64,000 nucleotides of DNA from Sphingobacterium micropteri. Lineage in GTDB: Bacteria; Bacteroidota; Bacteroidia; Sphingobacteriales; Sphingobacteriaceae. The notes beneath the pieces are model-generated. The model was not told the DNA's origin. It did not search any database and saw only the letters and a list, made by a program, of their open reading frames with translations. Positions 8,421-17,596 of this stretch are shown here, piece after piece. The stretch spans positions 62,001 to 126,000 of the forward strand of contig NZ_JACOIK010000013.1 of NCBI RefSeq assembly GCF_014692515.1, read 5' to 3'. The number at the start of each line of letters is the position of its first letter. Position 1 is the stretch's first letter. The translations under genes were made by a program, and so were the position numbers.

Positions 8421-9353
8421 TTAGAACGTAATACCGTACAATTTTTTCCCTATATCTGTGATCTTCTGGTCCACCGAGATCAGACCGTTTCCCGAAAGAT
8501 ACCATATCCACCCGGGCACGATAAATACCTTCCCGTTTTTATATGCTGCGGTTGCTTTGACATCTTCGGTAAATATGTCGTTTTTCTCTGGCATAACACC
8601 CTGTATTCCCGTATTGCGATCAAAGATGAACAGATAGTCTGGATTGATCTCTGTCAGCTTTGGAACTTGTGGACGCTCTCCCTCTCTCGGAGCTGTGCGG
8701 CCGTTAACTGAAACATACGCAGGTTTCAGACCCAGTACGTCATGGGCAAAGCCAAAGCGAGAATTCGGGCCGCTTGGGTTGAAGCGGCCGTTCATGTGCA
8801 TAGCCACAACGGCTTTCTTAGGGTCGATCTGTGCCTTAGCCTTAACTAGGTCAGCTTTTTTGTGCAATACTTTTAGTTTTTCCTCTGCCAATTTTTCCTT
8901 ACCATGCAAGGTCGCGATCGTGCGTACGCTGTAATCAAAAGAATTCCAGAAGTCATCGGCATCCGAGCCGAAGATAATGGTCGGTGCTACCATCGCTAGT
9001 GAATCGTATTGCTTACCCTGGCGGCCACCAGTAATAATCAGATCGGGCTTCAGTTCTTCCAAGGCTTTGAAGTCGGCCTTAACGATAGAGCCTACTTTAG
9101 CATATTTCTCATCGTTATATTCGCCTAGGTAGGCAGGAACGGTGTTGGGTACGCCAGCGACCGGAATTCCTAGTTCGTGGTAGGTTTCCAGCGCGCTGAA
9201 ATCCATGATCACTACTTTTTGGGGATTCTTCGGAACCGTCGTTCCACCCCGGCTGTGTTTTATGACGATAGTTTCCTGAGTCCATGCAAACGAAACCATG
9301 CAAAAAATCGCAAGCCCTAGGCCTACGATTTTTTTGTCGATAAACAATATCAT
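8421..9353 (-). CDS. Periplasmic siderophore/iron-binding protein
   Basis: The 310-residue protein has a signal peptide (about 1-25, cleavage near SFAWTQ, no lipobox) and the fold pattern of class III periplasmic binding proteins for iron-siderophores, of the FatB/CeuE/YclQ type. An N-terminal KNPQKVVIMDFSALETYHELGI, the loop ELKPDLIITGGRQ and a C-terminal INPDYLFIFDR...AYKNGKVFIVPG are recognisable in order. It would hand ferric siderophore to an inner-membrane ABC permease, but none is encoded nearby. Its ATG abuts the stop of the upstream DUF4374 gene, so the two are translationally coupled. It is the last gene of the TonB-receptor operon. Confidence 0.85.
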   Translation of the reverse strand: MILFIDKKIVGLGLAIFCMVSFAWTQETIVIKHSRGGTTVPKNPQKVVIMDFSALETYHELGIPVAGVPNTVPAYLGEYNDEKYAKVGSIVKADFKALEELKPDLIITGGRQGKQYDSLAMVAPTIIFGSDADDFWNSFDYSVRTIATLHGKEKLAEEKLKVLHKKADLVKAKAQIDPKKAVVAMHMNGRFNPSGPNSRFGFAHDVLGLKPAYVSVNGRTAPREGERPQVPKLTEINPDYLFIFDRNTGIQGVMPEKNDIFTEDVKATAAYKNGKVFIVPGWIWYLSGNGLISVDQKITDIGKKLYGITF

Positions 9354-10640
9354 TTATTTCTTACGAAGTTTTCCGATTCCTGAAATAGTTTTTGTATCGA
9401 CCTCTATACCTTTGGTCGCTTTTCCTGTAGCTGAATCAACGATATATACTGTCGGTAGCTTGTCAACTTCTTTGACAGGCACATAAAACTTGCCATCTTC
9501 GGCAATAGGGGTGCCAAACGAAGGGTAATAGTTGAAGTCCGGAAGCCCTTCTACCCATTTAAAGGTCTTATCTACAACATTGACCAAGGCAAGCGCGTTG
9601 ATATTCGGTACACTTCCTTCGATTGGGTTGGTTCCTGGAATCAGATATCCCAGGATAAAGTAATCTCCACCTACATGGTACATCTGCTTAAAGAGGAGCT
9701 TGCCATCTTTACCTGTTTTGGCAACTTCATTTTCCAAGTTCCAATAATAGGACTCGTCAAAGCTTGATGTCCCCGAATTGATACGAATTACACCCGCAGG
9801 TTTTTTAGATGCATCGTTGGATGGCGAGAAAACATATACGTTGCCTTTTCCGTCGTCTGAAATCGAACTGTAATATTGTGAACGATGTCTTCCGGTAGCA
9901 GCACTGATACGGTCGTCGCCATAGATACGTTTCACGTTCAGGTCCTTGTCGTAAGCAGCAACCCATACCGAATCCGGATAAGCGGTAGCGCCAGTAGACG
10001 ATCCGCCCGATCCCGTGCTTGTTCCTATGGAGGACGGTACTAAGGCTGTCAGGAACTCGTTACCAAATTCAACCACACCGGACAGCGTAGCATATTCTCC
10101 GTTGCCGGTCAGATTCGTTGTGCTTTTGGTTACTGAAGTTACGGCATTATTTTTTGCTGGATCTACAAAATTAAAGGTTGAATAGATATTATTCGGATCA
10201 TCAGCAACTGTTACGCCTCCGACAACAGTCAATACCTTTTCCTGGAATACGCCATAAGTTGTAAACCGGGATACAATCTGGAATTCACCACCGCTTTGCA
10301 CAATATTACCGTCAGCACCTAAACCTACACCAATGCCAAGACCGGGATCGCCCTTTTGGTATTTCAGGCCGATACCGATATAAGGTGTAGGGAATAACCA
10401 TGACCCAAAGGCATCTGTTTCCAGTCCCTGTCCCTTGATCGATAATGTTTCCTGTTTGGTGATATCAGGAACGGCCAATAAATAAGCAGCATTATCACTT
10501 TCTTGTGCTGCAATAAAGAATTCCACATCGTTGGACTCACGGCCATTTTCCGGCCCGTCATTTTTTGTACATGCCGCTGTACTTACCGCCAAAGCAACTG
10601 CTAAGGTTCCTTTTACTACTCTACTGTTAAATTTTATCAT
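9354..10640 (-). CDS. DUF4374 surface lipoprotein, siderophore-uptake partner (XusB-like)
   Basis: The 428 residues start with a lipoprotein signal whose lipobox is STAAC (Cys about 24), followed by a long beta-rich region with repeated blade-like segments (for example LYWNLENEVAKTG-type turns) and no membrane segment. The pattern fits DUF4374, a family found beside TonB receptors for siderophores in Bacteroidota. As I recall, XusB of Bacteroides thetaiotaomicron, a siderophore-binding surface lipoprotein, belongs to it. The gene lies between the receptor gene (69 bp upstream) and the binding-protein gene (0 bp downstream). A role in capturing or passing siderophore at the cell surface is inferred from family and context. 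Confidence 0.8.
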   Translation of the reverse strand: MIKFNSRVVKGTLAVALAVSTAACTKNDGPENGRESNDVEFFIAAQESDNAAYLLAVPDITKQETLSIKGQGLETDAFGSWLFPTPYIGIGLKYQKGDPGLGIGVGLGADGNIVQSGGEFQIVSRFTTYGVFQEKVLTVVGGVTVADDPNNIYSTFNFVDPAKNNAVTSVTKSTTNLTGNGEYATLSGVVEFGNEFLTALVPSSIGTSTGSGGSSTGATAYPDSVWVAAYDKDLNVKRIYGDDRISAATGRHRSQYYSSISDDGKGNVYVFSPSNDASKKPAGVIRINSGTSSFDESYYWNLENEVAKTGKDGKLLFKQMYHVGGDYFILGYLIPGTNPIEGSVPNINALALVNVVDKTFKWVEGLPDFNYYPSFGTPIAEDGKFYVPVKEVDKLPTVYIVDSATGKATKGIEVDTKTISGIGKLRKK

Positions 10641-10709
10641 ATCTGACTTTTTATTAATTTAAAATTGTTGTTGGTTCTTATACTTTATACTTATTTGTTG
10701 ATTCATTCC

Positions 10710-13118
10710 CTACATAAAGAAATACCGGAGCTTCACGCTAAAGCTTCTACCGGGCTTCTGCAGACTGAAATTGTCGTACAAGCGCTGATCGGTGATATTG
10801 CGCGCCTCAAAGGTGACGTTGTAACGTCCACCTTTCATTGCATAGGACGTGACGATATCGTGTGAAAACTGCCGGTCGATCGTCCTTTTTTCACTCGAAG
10901 TACCCAGACTTGGCCAATTGAGATAAAACTCGTGGACGTAGTTTAGGTTATATCCTACGGTAAGCAGATTGGTGGGAGCACCCAGATCCTGAAAACGCAC
11001 TTCGACTTCGCCGTTACCATAGAAATAAGGCTGGTTTGGCATTCTGTCATTATAAGTTGCAGACAGCTGCCCATCACCGTAGTTGGTGTATTTTTCTTTG
11101 TTAATCAGGCTTTGGTAAGTAAGCGTACCACCTGCGGATAAAAAACGTTTATAGTAATAGCGGCCTTCAAAATTTAACCCCAGATTTTGTACCTGTCCAT
11201 GGTTTACGCTTTGCGCTTCGCCGGTACGTTGTACAACCGTCCGCTGGATAAAATCCTGCACATCCCGGTACAGTCCACTCGCATCGATATAGATCGCGTG
11301 GTTTTCATTGAAGTCTTCCTGATAGGAAACACCGATGTTTATCCCGTTACTTTTCTCTGGTCTTAACGCAGCATTGGCACGCTCTAAAACCGCATCACCC
11401 AGAATTTCCGTTTCCGAAGGCATCCGTAGCGCCTTTTCGTATGAAAGCTTATATTGAAGCGCTTTCCAGAAATAGGTGGTAGCTATACCGTAACCGAATG
11501 CCCCGGCATCTGCCGTTATACGTTCCCAAGTCGGAAAGGACTCGCTTTCCCCTACATTTACTGTACCCGTCGTGCTCTGTTTGTAATGTTTACCGAATAC
11601 TGTTGTTACCCACTGCTTATTATAATTGAACTTGTAAGACAGACCGAGAATATTCTTATAGTTGCTGGCTTTATCTTCAGGCTTGGAAAATTCATCTTTG
11701 ATGACATTCTGATCGGCATTTTTCCGTATATAGGTTGTCCACACATCGTTGACTGCTAGGCTATGCCTGTTGTTGATGTCATAGACAACATTCAGTGAAG
11801 CACTCGCATTGTTGTTGTTAAACTCCGCCATCGTACTCGCTCCTTCACCTATGGTTTTTCGCTGACGAAACTCGCCCAACCAATTATATTCTCGTGTAGC
11901 CGTATCGATGTTCTGGTTGTAATTGTGGTTGTAATTGGCCATTAACCGTACGTCCAGACCGTCAATAAACAAGTCTCTTTTAGAATATGTCAACGACGGC
12001 ATAACGGTATTTCCTTTACGGGCTTTCTCTCCGTATACAATTTTCATAATATTGGCGTTCTGGATAGCGGCATATTCCTGTCCGACGGTTACACCCACCA
12101 GAAACTGATCAGCCCACTTGGTATTGACAAAACCAGCTTTAATCGCCGCTGTTTCATTATGATATTTATTATGAAAAGCTTTCGTCCAGACGCTATCGGG
12201 CGTAAAAATACTGGTCTCGAAATCCCTGATCTGCGTGTAGACCGGATAATCATTATCCGAATAATTCTGGAAAGCATTAAGCTGTACCGTAAAACCGTTC
12301 TTCGCCGAATAACCCACGTTCACGTTTGTTTTATGCGTGTTAAATGACCCGTAAGAATACGATACATCGGCGTAGGATTTATTGCGTTTGTTCGTAATGA
12401 TATTGATCGCTCCCCCAAGTGCATCAGATCCCAGCTCGATGGGCACGACGCCCTTATATATCTCGATCCTTTCCGCAATGTTAACAGGGATATTGTTCAG
12501 CTGGAAAGCCGAGCCCATGCCTTGCATAGGTATCCCATCAATGAATACCTTAACGTGGCGACCGGTAAAACCGTTCAAGTTTATCGAGGCGCGGGATCCC
12601 AAGCCGCCATCCTGTCTTATTTTAACCCCTGAAGCCCGATTGAGCAGGTCTGACAGTTCCATTGAACTGTTGTGGAATTTTGTAGCGTCTAGAACAGCAA
12701 CATTGTAGGCTGTTTCCTTAGCCTCCTTAAGTGCTGATTTTCCGCTTACCGTGACCTCATCGATCGAGGTGCCGCTCTCTTGGAGGCGGATCCGCTGGTG
12801 TTGGGTCTCTCTCGGTTTTAAAACGATCTTCGTCTCCTTCGATGTAAAACCGACAACCGAGCTGACCAACAGATAGTCACCTGGAGAAGCGATCAGGACA
12901 TAATGTCCGTTATCATCTGTCTTGGCTCCGTACGACGTATTCTTTAGGTATACCGAAGCTCCCGGCAATGCCTTTCCGTCCTGATCCTGCACATAGCCTG
13001 TAATTTTTGTGTAATCGTGACGTTGCGCCAGCCCCGGTAGCGCCAACAAGAGGGATAGTAGGAGCATACTGCAGTAAATAAATTTTCTTTTTCGTAGCAT
13101 GACCGTATAATATTCCAT
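10710..13118 (-). CDS. TonB-dependent outer-membrane siderophore receptor
   Basis: The 802-residue protein has a signal peptide (about 8-32), a carboxypeptidase-regulatory-like beta domain (ITGYVQDQDGKALPGASVYL, to about 110), a plug domain (TSIDEVTVSGKS to ALGGAINIITN, about 115-240) and a 22-strand-type barrel ending in aromatic residues (KLRYFFM). The second Met (13100, MLRKRKF) is an equally good start and makes a cleaner signal peptide. With the DUF4374 lipoprotein and binding protein it forms a ferric-siderophore operon. A consensus promoter lies about 50 bp upstream and an AraC gene is divergent, so induction by the imported siderophore is likely. Confidence 0.92.
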   Translation of the reverse strand: MEYYTVMLRKRKFIYCSMLLLSLLLALPGLAQRHDYTKITGYVQDQDGKALPGASVYLKNTSYGAKTDDNGHYVLIASPGDYLLVSSVVGFTSKETKIVLKPRETQHQRIRLQESGTSIDEVTVSGKSALKEAKETAYNVAVLDATKFHNSSMELSDLLNRASGVKIRQDGGLGSRASINLNGFTGRHVKVFIDGIPMQGMGSAFQLNNIPVNIAERIEIYKGVVPIELGSDALGGAINIITNKRNKSYADVSYSYGSFNTHKTNVNVGYSAKNGFTVQLNAFQNYSDNDYPVYTQIRDFETSIFTPDSVWTKAFHNKYHNETAAIKAGFVNTKWADQFLVGVTVGQEYAAIQNANIMKIVYGEKARKGNTVMPSLTYSKRDLFIDGLDVRLMANYNHNYNQNIDTATREYNWLGEFRQRKTIGEGASTMAEFNNNNASASLNVVYDINNRHSLAVNDVWTTYIRKNADQNVIKDEFSKPEDKASNYKNILGLSYKFNYNKQWVTTVFGKHYKQSTTGTVNVGESESFPTWERITADAGAFGYGIATTYFWKALQYKLSYEKALRMPSETEILGDAVLERANAALRPEKSNGINIGVSYQEDFNENHAIYIDASGLYRDVQDFIQRTVVQRTGEAQSVNHGQVQNLGLNFEGRYYYKRFLSAGGTLTYQSLINKEKYTNYGDGQLSATYNDRMPNQPYFYGNGEVEVRFQDLGAPTNLLTVGYNLNYVHEFYLNWPSLGTSSEKRTIDRQFSHDIVTSYAMKGGRYNVTFEARNITDQRLYDNFSLQKPGRSFSVKLRYFFM

Positions 13119-13168
13119 TTTTCTATATTTGCTATTGGTATTTAGATTAATTATAAATTATTTTTTTG

Positions 13169-13197
13169 CAAAAGTAGTTGCTTTGCTTAGCATCAAA
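13169..13197 (-). promoter_or_regulatory. Bacteroidota-type promoter of the iron-uptake operon
   Basis: Read on the minus strand, TTTG (13197-13194), a 17-bp spacer and TACTTTTG (13176-13169) fit the TTTG/TAnnTTTG consensus. It predicts a start point near 13162, about 45 nt before the receptor ATG. It lies in the intergenic region shared with the divergent AraC gene. Confidence 0.7.
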
Positions 13198-13234
13198 TAG
13201 TGGAAAAAAGGATAAAAAATAGCGAAAATAGGTC

Positions 13235-14266
13235 ATGCGTATAAAAGCGGAAATAAGTGAAATTGGAAAAGCTATATACAATACGGAAGTTGTGGATTCC
13301 TATCAGAATGATGCTGTTCTTCAGCACGAGAACTTTGTTTACAACAATAACCGGATATGTATAAAATGTGAACAGTTGTATGCGGCCGGCTTGCATATCG
13401 TAGATGCCGAGATCACGGCAAGTAAACCTTTATCCCATCCTTGGATAACCGAAGGACCGCATATCCGTTTCTTTTTTTATCTAAAAGGGAATACTTCTGT
13501 CTTAAATGGTGCCGGCAATGAGAATTATAACCATAGGGTTGGCATGCTCCAGCGTAATTTCCTAGATACGGATGGCGGTGGTGGTGTGCTCAAGATTAAA
13601 GAAAATGATTCTTTGCATTACATCATCGTTAAAATGTCGCTTGACTTTTACATCAACCTGCTCAAAGATGAATTATGGATTGCCGAGGACGCATTCCATA
13701 CGTATGTTTTATCTCAAAAGCCGGAAAATAGGCCCAATGAAACCCTATACATGGATCTGAAGATGCTAGACATTATACAAGATATCATCAATCGGCAGGA
13801 TATTGTGGTATATCGATATCACTTTATCAAGATAAAATTACGTGAGCTGTTGTTCGCTATACATCAGCAGACGCATTATGGAAATAGCGTTCCGGAAATA
13901 GCTTCCAACCCTTCTGACAGCTTGGAAAAAATAAAGTCCTATCTTATTCTCCACATGGACAACCCGCCTACTAGCACGGAACTGGCTAAAATATTTCTGA
14001 TAAATGAGCGGAAATTAAAACAGAACTTCAAAAGAAAATATGGAACAACGATATATACCTTTGTTGTACAAGCGAGAATGGAGAAAGCAAAAAAGTTGTT
14101 GCTGGAGAATTACAACGTCAACGAATTGGCTCTGTTTCTGGGCTATCAAAGCGTATCTCATTTTATTAAAGTTTTCAAGACACATCACGGGTGTACACCA
14201 AAGGAAGCATTAAAACGGTTTGCAGCACTGGAAATGCAGGCGCAAAAAGAAAACTTAATCCGGTAG
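13235..14266 (+). CDS. AraC-family transcriptional regulator of the iron operon
   Basis: The 343-residue protein has an unassigned N-terminal sensor part (about 1-235) and a C-terminal AraC double helix-turn-helix: TSTELAKIFLINERKLKQNF (first HTH) and NVNELALFLGYQSVSHFIKVFKTHHGCTPKEALKR (second HTH with the family G-Y-x-S/F...F...F-K...G-x-T/S-P signature). The size and layout resemble PchR-like regulators, which bind a ferric siderophore and switch on the matching TonB receptor. Its divergent position next to the receptor supports that job by inference. It might equally respond to another ligand. Confidence 0.85.
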   Translation: MRIKAEISEIGKAIYNTEVVDSYQNDAVLQHENFVYNNNRICIKCEQLYAAGLHIVDAEITASKPLSHPWITEGPHIRFFFYLKGNTSVLNGAGNENYNHRVGMLQRNFLDTDGGGGVLKIKENDSLHYIIVKMSLDFYINLLKDELWIAEDAFHTYVLSQKPENRPNETLYMDLKMLDIIQDIINRQDIVVYRYHFIKIKLRELLFAIHQQTHYGNSVPEIASNPSDSLEKIKSYLILHMDNPPTSTELAKIFLINERKLKQNFKRKYGTTIYTFVVQARMEKAKKLLLENYNVNELALFLGYQSVSHFIKVFKTHHGCTPKEALKRFAALEMQAQKENLIR

Positions 14267-14323
14267 TTGGTCCACAGTTTGATGAACCACAAAACTGTCT
14301 GCGGAGCACAGGACCGCCATTTC

Positions 14324-14353
14324 GCCAATGCCTCGTTGGCAGTAGTGTTTTTT
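14324..14353 (+). terminator. Possible terminator after the AraC gene
   Basis: GCCAA-tgcctcg-TTGGC is followed after 7 nt by six T's. It lies 58 bp past the AraC stop and just before the convergent DJ-1 gene. The stem is short, so this is tentative. Confidence 0.4.
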
Positions 14354-14379
14354 ATGCCATTGATTTTACTTCGGTCAGG

Positions 14380-15168
14380 CTATTCTTCTCGTAAATATTC
14401 AATAATTGCTTCTAAAAAAAGTTTACTAAATGAACTTCCCGAAAATGGATTCTGGCTTGTTATTAAATTTCTGTCTCTTATAGCGAAGTTAGACTTCGGA
14501 AGACCACATCTATATTTTAATCCGAACTTTTTTAGTTTTTTTGCTATTTTTCTGTTTTCAGGTTTTCCCTTCATTATAAAACGCTCAATAACAAATTCCT
14601 CAAGCGGTGAAACCGAATTAACTGTGAAACCACTGTAGGGGTTTTCATCTTTTGGCATAGTTAGTATAAGACTCGGAGCGTGGCAAATAAGCCCGGTTGG
14701 TTTGTTTTCCTTTGCAAAGTATTTTAAAAGAATTGGTATATTATTATCAACCATCAAATCAACCATTAAGCCTTGTCCTCCAGGAATTATTAAGCCAATG
14801 TAATCTGACTTGATATCAATTGCTTCTTCAAGGGTTTTCGGATGATTAAACAAGGTGTCTGTCTTAATAAAGAAAAGTGCTTCATTTTTTAACGCTAAGT
14901 TTTTTTTCCAGTATTTATCATTAATGCTTTCTTCATCTATTGTTGCTACAATTCCATTTGGCGTAGCAAAATCTACTGTATGTCCGGCATCAATTACTGA
15001 TTTGTAAGCAAGATAGAATTCATTCAAAAAAACTCCGGTCTGTCGAAGCTTTTGTCCGTTATTCAATTCTATGGTATCTGCTGCACTCATTATGAATAGT
15101 ATTTTATTGCTTTGCGCAGATACTGTATTGGTTATAAGTACTATAATCGTTAATATTCTAATAATCAT
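14380..15168 (-). CDS. Exported DJ-1/PfpI-family protein
   Basis: The 262 residues begin with a signal peptide (MIIRILTIIVLITNTVSAQS). The body matches the DJ-1/PfpI superfamily: KILFIMSAA strand, YKSVIDAGHTVDFATP, SDYIGLIIPGGQG, and the nucleophile elbow PTGLICHAPSLIL with the reactive Cys. Members are glyoxalases, chaperones or peptidase-like hydrolases; the exact activity cannot be read here. It converges with the AraC gene and lies 10 bp downstream of a broken dehydrogenase gene on the same strand. The local AT content is higher than in the iron operon, hinting at a different origin for 14.4-16.2 kb. Confidence 0.82.
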   Translation of the reverse strand: MIIRILTIIVLITNTVSAQSNKILFIMSAADTIELNNGQKLRQTGVFLNEFYLAYKSVIDAGHTVDFATPNGIVATIDEESINDKYWKKNLALKNEALFFIKTDTLFNHPKTLEEAIDIKSDYIGLIIPGGQGLMVDLMVDNNIPILLKYFAKENKPTGLICHAPSLILTMPKDENPYSGFTVNSVSPLEEFVIERFIMKGKPENRKIAKKLKKFGLKYRCGLPKSNFAIRDRNLITSQNPFSGSSFSKLFLEAIIEYLREE

Positions 15169-15178
15169 TTCATAAATT

Positions 15179-15511
15179 TTAAATTGTTATGTCTTTCATT
15201 ATTTTATCAGCCAGTTGTGGGCTAATCCGGTTTATGGCTCTTAGTAGTTTTACTTTATGAATATTCACTTCATACCTATTGTTTTTAAATGCTTGTATAA
15301 ACTCCTCCACTAATTTTTGTGGCGATATTTTTCCTTTTCCTCTATCTTTTGTCATTTCTGTATCTACTAGAGGCGGTATGATTTCAAATACTTTTACTTT
15401 GTCCAATTGGTATCTTAATGATTTTGAAAAGATGTGAATGTCTGCTTTTGTTCTGCAATAGACTGCCGAGGTAGCACCTGTAATAAGAATTTTATTTCCG
15501 TTTAATTTCAT
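15179..15511 (-). pseudogene. Short-chain dehydrogenase with its core deleted in frame
   Basis: The frame starts like a normal short-chain dehydrogenase (MKLNGNKILITGATS) but jumps straight into the active-site Tyr-x-x-x-Lys region (AVYCRTKADIHIFSKSLRYQL) and continues to a normal C terminus (PPLVDTEMTKD...). Members of this DltE/YdfG-like family are about 240-250 residues; this one has 110. Roughly 130 residues are gone, including the rest of the nucleotide-binding loop (GIG), the NNAG strand and the catalytic Ser. It cannot bind cofactor normally, so I call it a pseudogene although the frame is intact. Confidence 0.75.
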
Positions 15512-15544
15512 TCTGCAAAGTTCACGAGAAGAAAAACGGAAAAC

Positions 15545-15560
15545 ATTTACATATGTAAAT
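15545..15560. promoter_or_regulatory. 16-bp perfect palindrome ATTTACATATGTAAAT
   Basis: The palindrome lies between the Crp/Fnr gene and the broken dehydrogenase, 34 bp upstream of the latter's start. Its position and symmetry suit an operator for a dimeric regulator, possibly the adjacent Crp/Fnr protein. It is not the classical TGTGA-N6-TCACA site. Confidence 0.45.
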
Positions 15561-15563
15561 ATT

Positions 15564-16130
15564 TTATTTTTTTGCTCTTATTCGACTTAATTGTGTTGGT
15601 GAAATTCCTAAGTACGAGGCGATATGATATTGACTGATTTGATTTTCTAAATCAGGATGTTCTTTTTTGAAAATGTCGTAGCGTTCTTTTGCTTCGAGTG
15701 TTACGAGTTCAATTTCTCGTTTTTCTTTTATAGCAAACTTGTATTCCGCTAATACTCTTGCAAGACTTTCAATTTTTGGAAACTCCCCGTAAAGCGAAAC
15801 AACTTTGTCGAAATCTGCTACTAATATCGAACAGTCTGTTAAGCACTGAATATTAATCAGATTTCTTTGTTTTGTCGTGACAGAAGAATAGGCTGCCACA
15901 AAATTAGGAGGTGTGAAAAATGTTTTATTGTATTCGTTTCCCGAGCTATTTTGGAAAAACGCCCGCATTACACCCTTGGAAAGAAAAGCCAATTTTGATG
16001 AGTATTCTCCTTCTTTCGCAAAGTAATCATGTTTTTGTAGTTGGGCTTCAGAAAATAATGAGATAAATATTTCCGATTCTTTCTCTGTGAAGTGAATTAA
16101 TTTTCTCAAATATACTTTCAGCTCTTTCAC
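15564..16130 (-). CDS. Crp/Fnr-family transcriptional regulator
   Basis: The 188-residue protein has a cyclic-nucleotide-binding-like beta roll (about 20-115: QLQKHDYFAKEGEYSSKLAFLSKGVMRAFF) and a C-terminal helix-turn-helix (ISQYHIASYLGISPTQLSRIRAKK). This layout is typical of the many Bacteroidota Crp/Fnr paralogues that control a neighbouring oxidoreductase or hydrolase gene. Here the gene transcribes toward the truncated dehydrogenase and DJ-1 genes, with a 16-bp palindrome in between. No cysteine cluster for an Fe-S group is present, so Fnr-like oxygen sensing is unlikely. Confidence 0.85.
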   Translation of the reverse strand: MKELKVYLRKLIHFTEKESEIFISLFSEAQLQKHDYFAKEGEYSSKLAFLSKGVMRAFFQNSSGNEYNKTFFTPPNFVAAYSSVTTKQRNLINIQCLTDCSILVADFDKVVSLYGEFPKIESLARVLAEYKFAIKEKREIELVTLEAKERYDIFKKEHPDLENQISQYHIASYLGISPTQLSRIRAKK

Positions 16131-16409
16131 TTTGATTTGTGTGTTGGTTTTTTAACGGCGTTTACTTCCAAGATCAATATAAATATCAAAGCAGTATTTG
16201 ATTTCTTCTTCATAACAGTGATTTTAAATGTCAACAATTTATAAAATTCTGCTAATTTAATATTTTCAATATAAACACCAGATTATTTGAGGGTAAATCG
16301 ACGGAAAGTACCATTCAACACCATAGTTTAGGTAAACATATCCGATTTTCCTTTTCTAATCTATCCCGTTATATTATATTTGAAGTTTGTCATTTTTACA
16401 GAACTAGTT

Positions 16410-17588
16410 ATGCTGAAAATCCTTAAAAATTTCACGCAATCACCGACAAGCGGAGGGATAATCCTGTTTATATGTGTACTTATTTCCCTGACGGTTGCCA
16501 ACTCGCCGCTGGGTGCCTCATTTGAAAATATACTCAACACACCGCTGGGCTTGGAGACAGCTTCGGTACATCTACGATATACTACCGCCCTCTGGATCAA
16601 TGACGGCCTGATGGCTATCTTTTTTCTTTTGGTCGGGTTGGAAATTAAACGGGAACTTGTCAGCGGAGAACTTTCTACCCCCCGACAAGCTCTTCTTCCG
16701 ATATTATGTGCTTTTGGAGGTGCTCTGGTACCGGCAGGTATATACTTTGCTGTAAACCAAGGGACAGAAACCGCCAGTGGCTGGGGGATTCCCATGGCAA
16801 CGGATATCGCATTCGCCTTGGCGGTGATCGCCATGCTGGGCAAACGTGTACCCGCTTCATTAAAGGTGTTTTTGGCTGCCCTGGCCATCGTGGACGATCT
16901 TATCGCCATCCTGGTCATCGCCATTTTCTATTCCGCCGAACTTCACACCATATATTTGGGCTATGCCGTGGCTATATTGGCACTGCTCTTTATTTTTAAC
17001 AGATTAGGTATCCGGTCTTTGGTCTTTTATCTCATCCCCGGTCTCTTTGTCTGGTACTTTGTCCATCATTCGGGTATCCACGCTACCATCGCGGGGGTAT
17101 TGACGGCCATGACAATCCCATTGGCTACTAAAGGACAAGAAGAACCGCCCTTACTGAAACTCGAACATGCCCTTACCACGCCTGTAAACTTTTTGATCGT
17201 ACCCCTGTTTGCTTTAGCTAATACGGCCATCCGTTTCGAGGAGGGCATGCTAGAGGGACTGATCTCGCCTTTAGGGATAGGGATCATTGTAGGGCTTATG
17301 CTGGGCAAACCAGTAGGTGTCTATCTGATGACGAAACTGGCGATCCTGCTGCGCATCGGTTCTATGCCGCACGGAGCATCTTGGGCTCAGATTATCGGAG
17401 TAGGTCTTTTGGCAGGTATAGGCTTTACCATGTCCATATTTATTGCCTTATTGTCTTTTTCGGACACCTTGGTCATTGCCGAAGCAAAATTCTCCATACT
17501 GGTAGCCTCGCTCCTTTCGGGTGTAACAGGATACATCCTGTTGAGCCGTGTTGCAACACCATCGAACGATAACGAAAAAAAGACGTAG
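16410..17588 (+). CDS. nhaA: Na+/H+ antiporter NhaA
   Basis: From the ATG at 16410 (MLKILKNFTQSPTSGG) the protein has 392 residues, close to E. coli NhaA (388). An earlier in-frame ATG at 16380 adds ten unlikely residues. It has about 12 membrane helices and the key motifs: GLEIKREL near the N terminus, TDIAFALAVIAMLG with the helix-IV Asp, and AIVDDLIAILVIAIFY with the two adjacent Asp residues that bind Na+/H+. It exports Na+ in exchange for protons at alkaline pH. The start of a symporter remnant follows within 10 bp, and a uspA gene faces it. Confidence 0.93.
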   Translation: MLKILKNFTQSPTSGGIILFICVLISLTVANSPLGASFENILNTPLGLETASVHLRYTTALWINDGLMAIFFLLVGLEIKRELVSGELSTPRQALLPILCAFGGALVPAGIYFAVNQGTETASGWGIPMATDIAFALAVIAMLGKRVPASLKVFLAALAIVDDLIAILVIAIFYSAELHTIYLGYAVAILALLFIFNRLGIRSLVFYLIPGLFVWYFVHHSGIHATIAGVLTAMTIPLATKGQEEPPLLKLEHALTTPVNFLIVPLFALANTAIRFEEGMLEGLISPLGIGIIVGLMLGKPVGVYLMTKLAILLRIGSMPHGASWAQIIGVGLLAGIGFTMSIFIALLSFSDTLVIAEAKFSILVASLLSGVTGYILLSRVATPSNDNEKKT

Positions 17589-17596
17589 GATAAAAA

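Noticed and set aside
14267..14379. Possible insertion-sequence fragment between the AraC and DJ-1 genes
   Set aside because: Short open frames occur, but no transposase motif or terminal inverted repeat is visible. The segment is better explained as a convergent end with a weak terminator.
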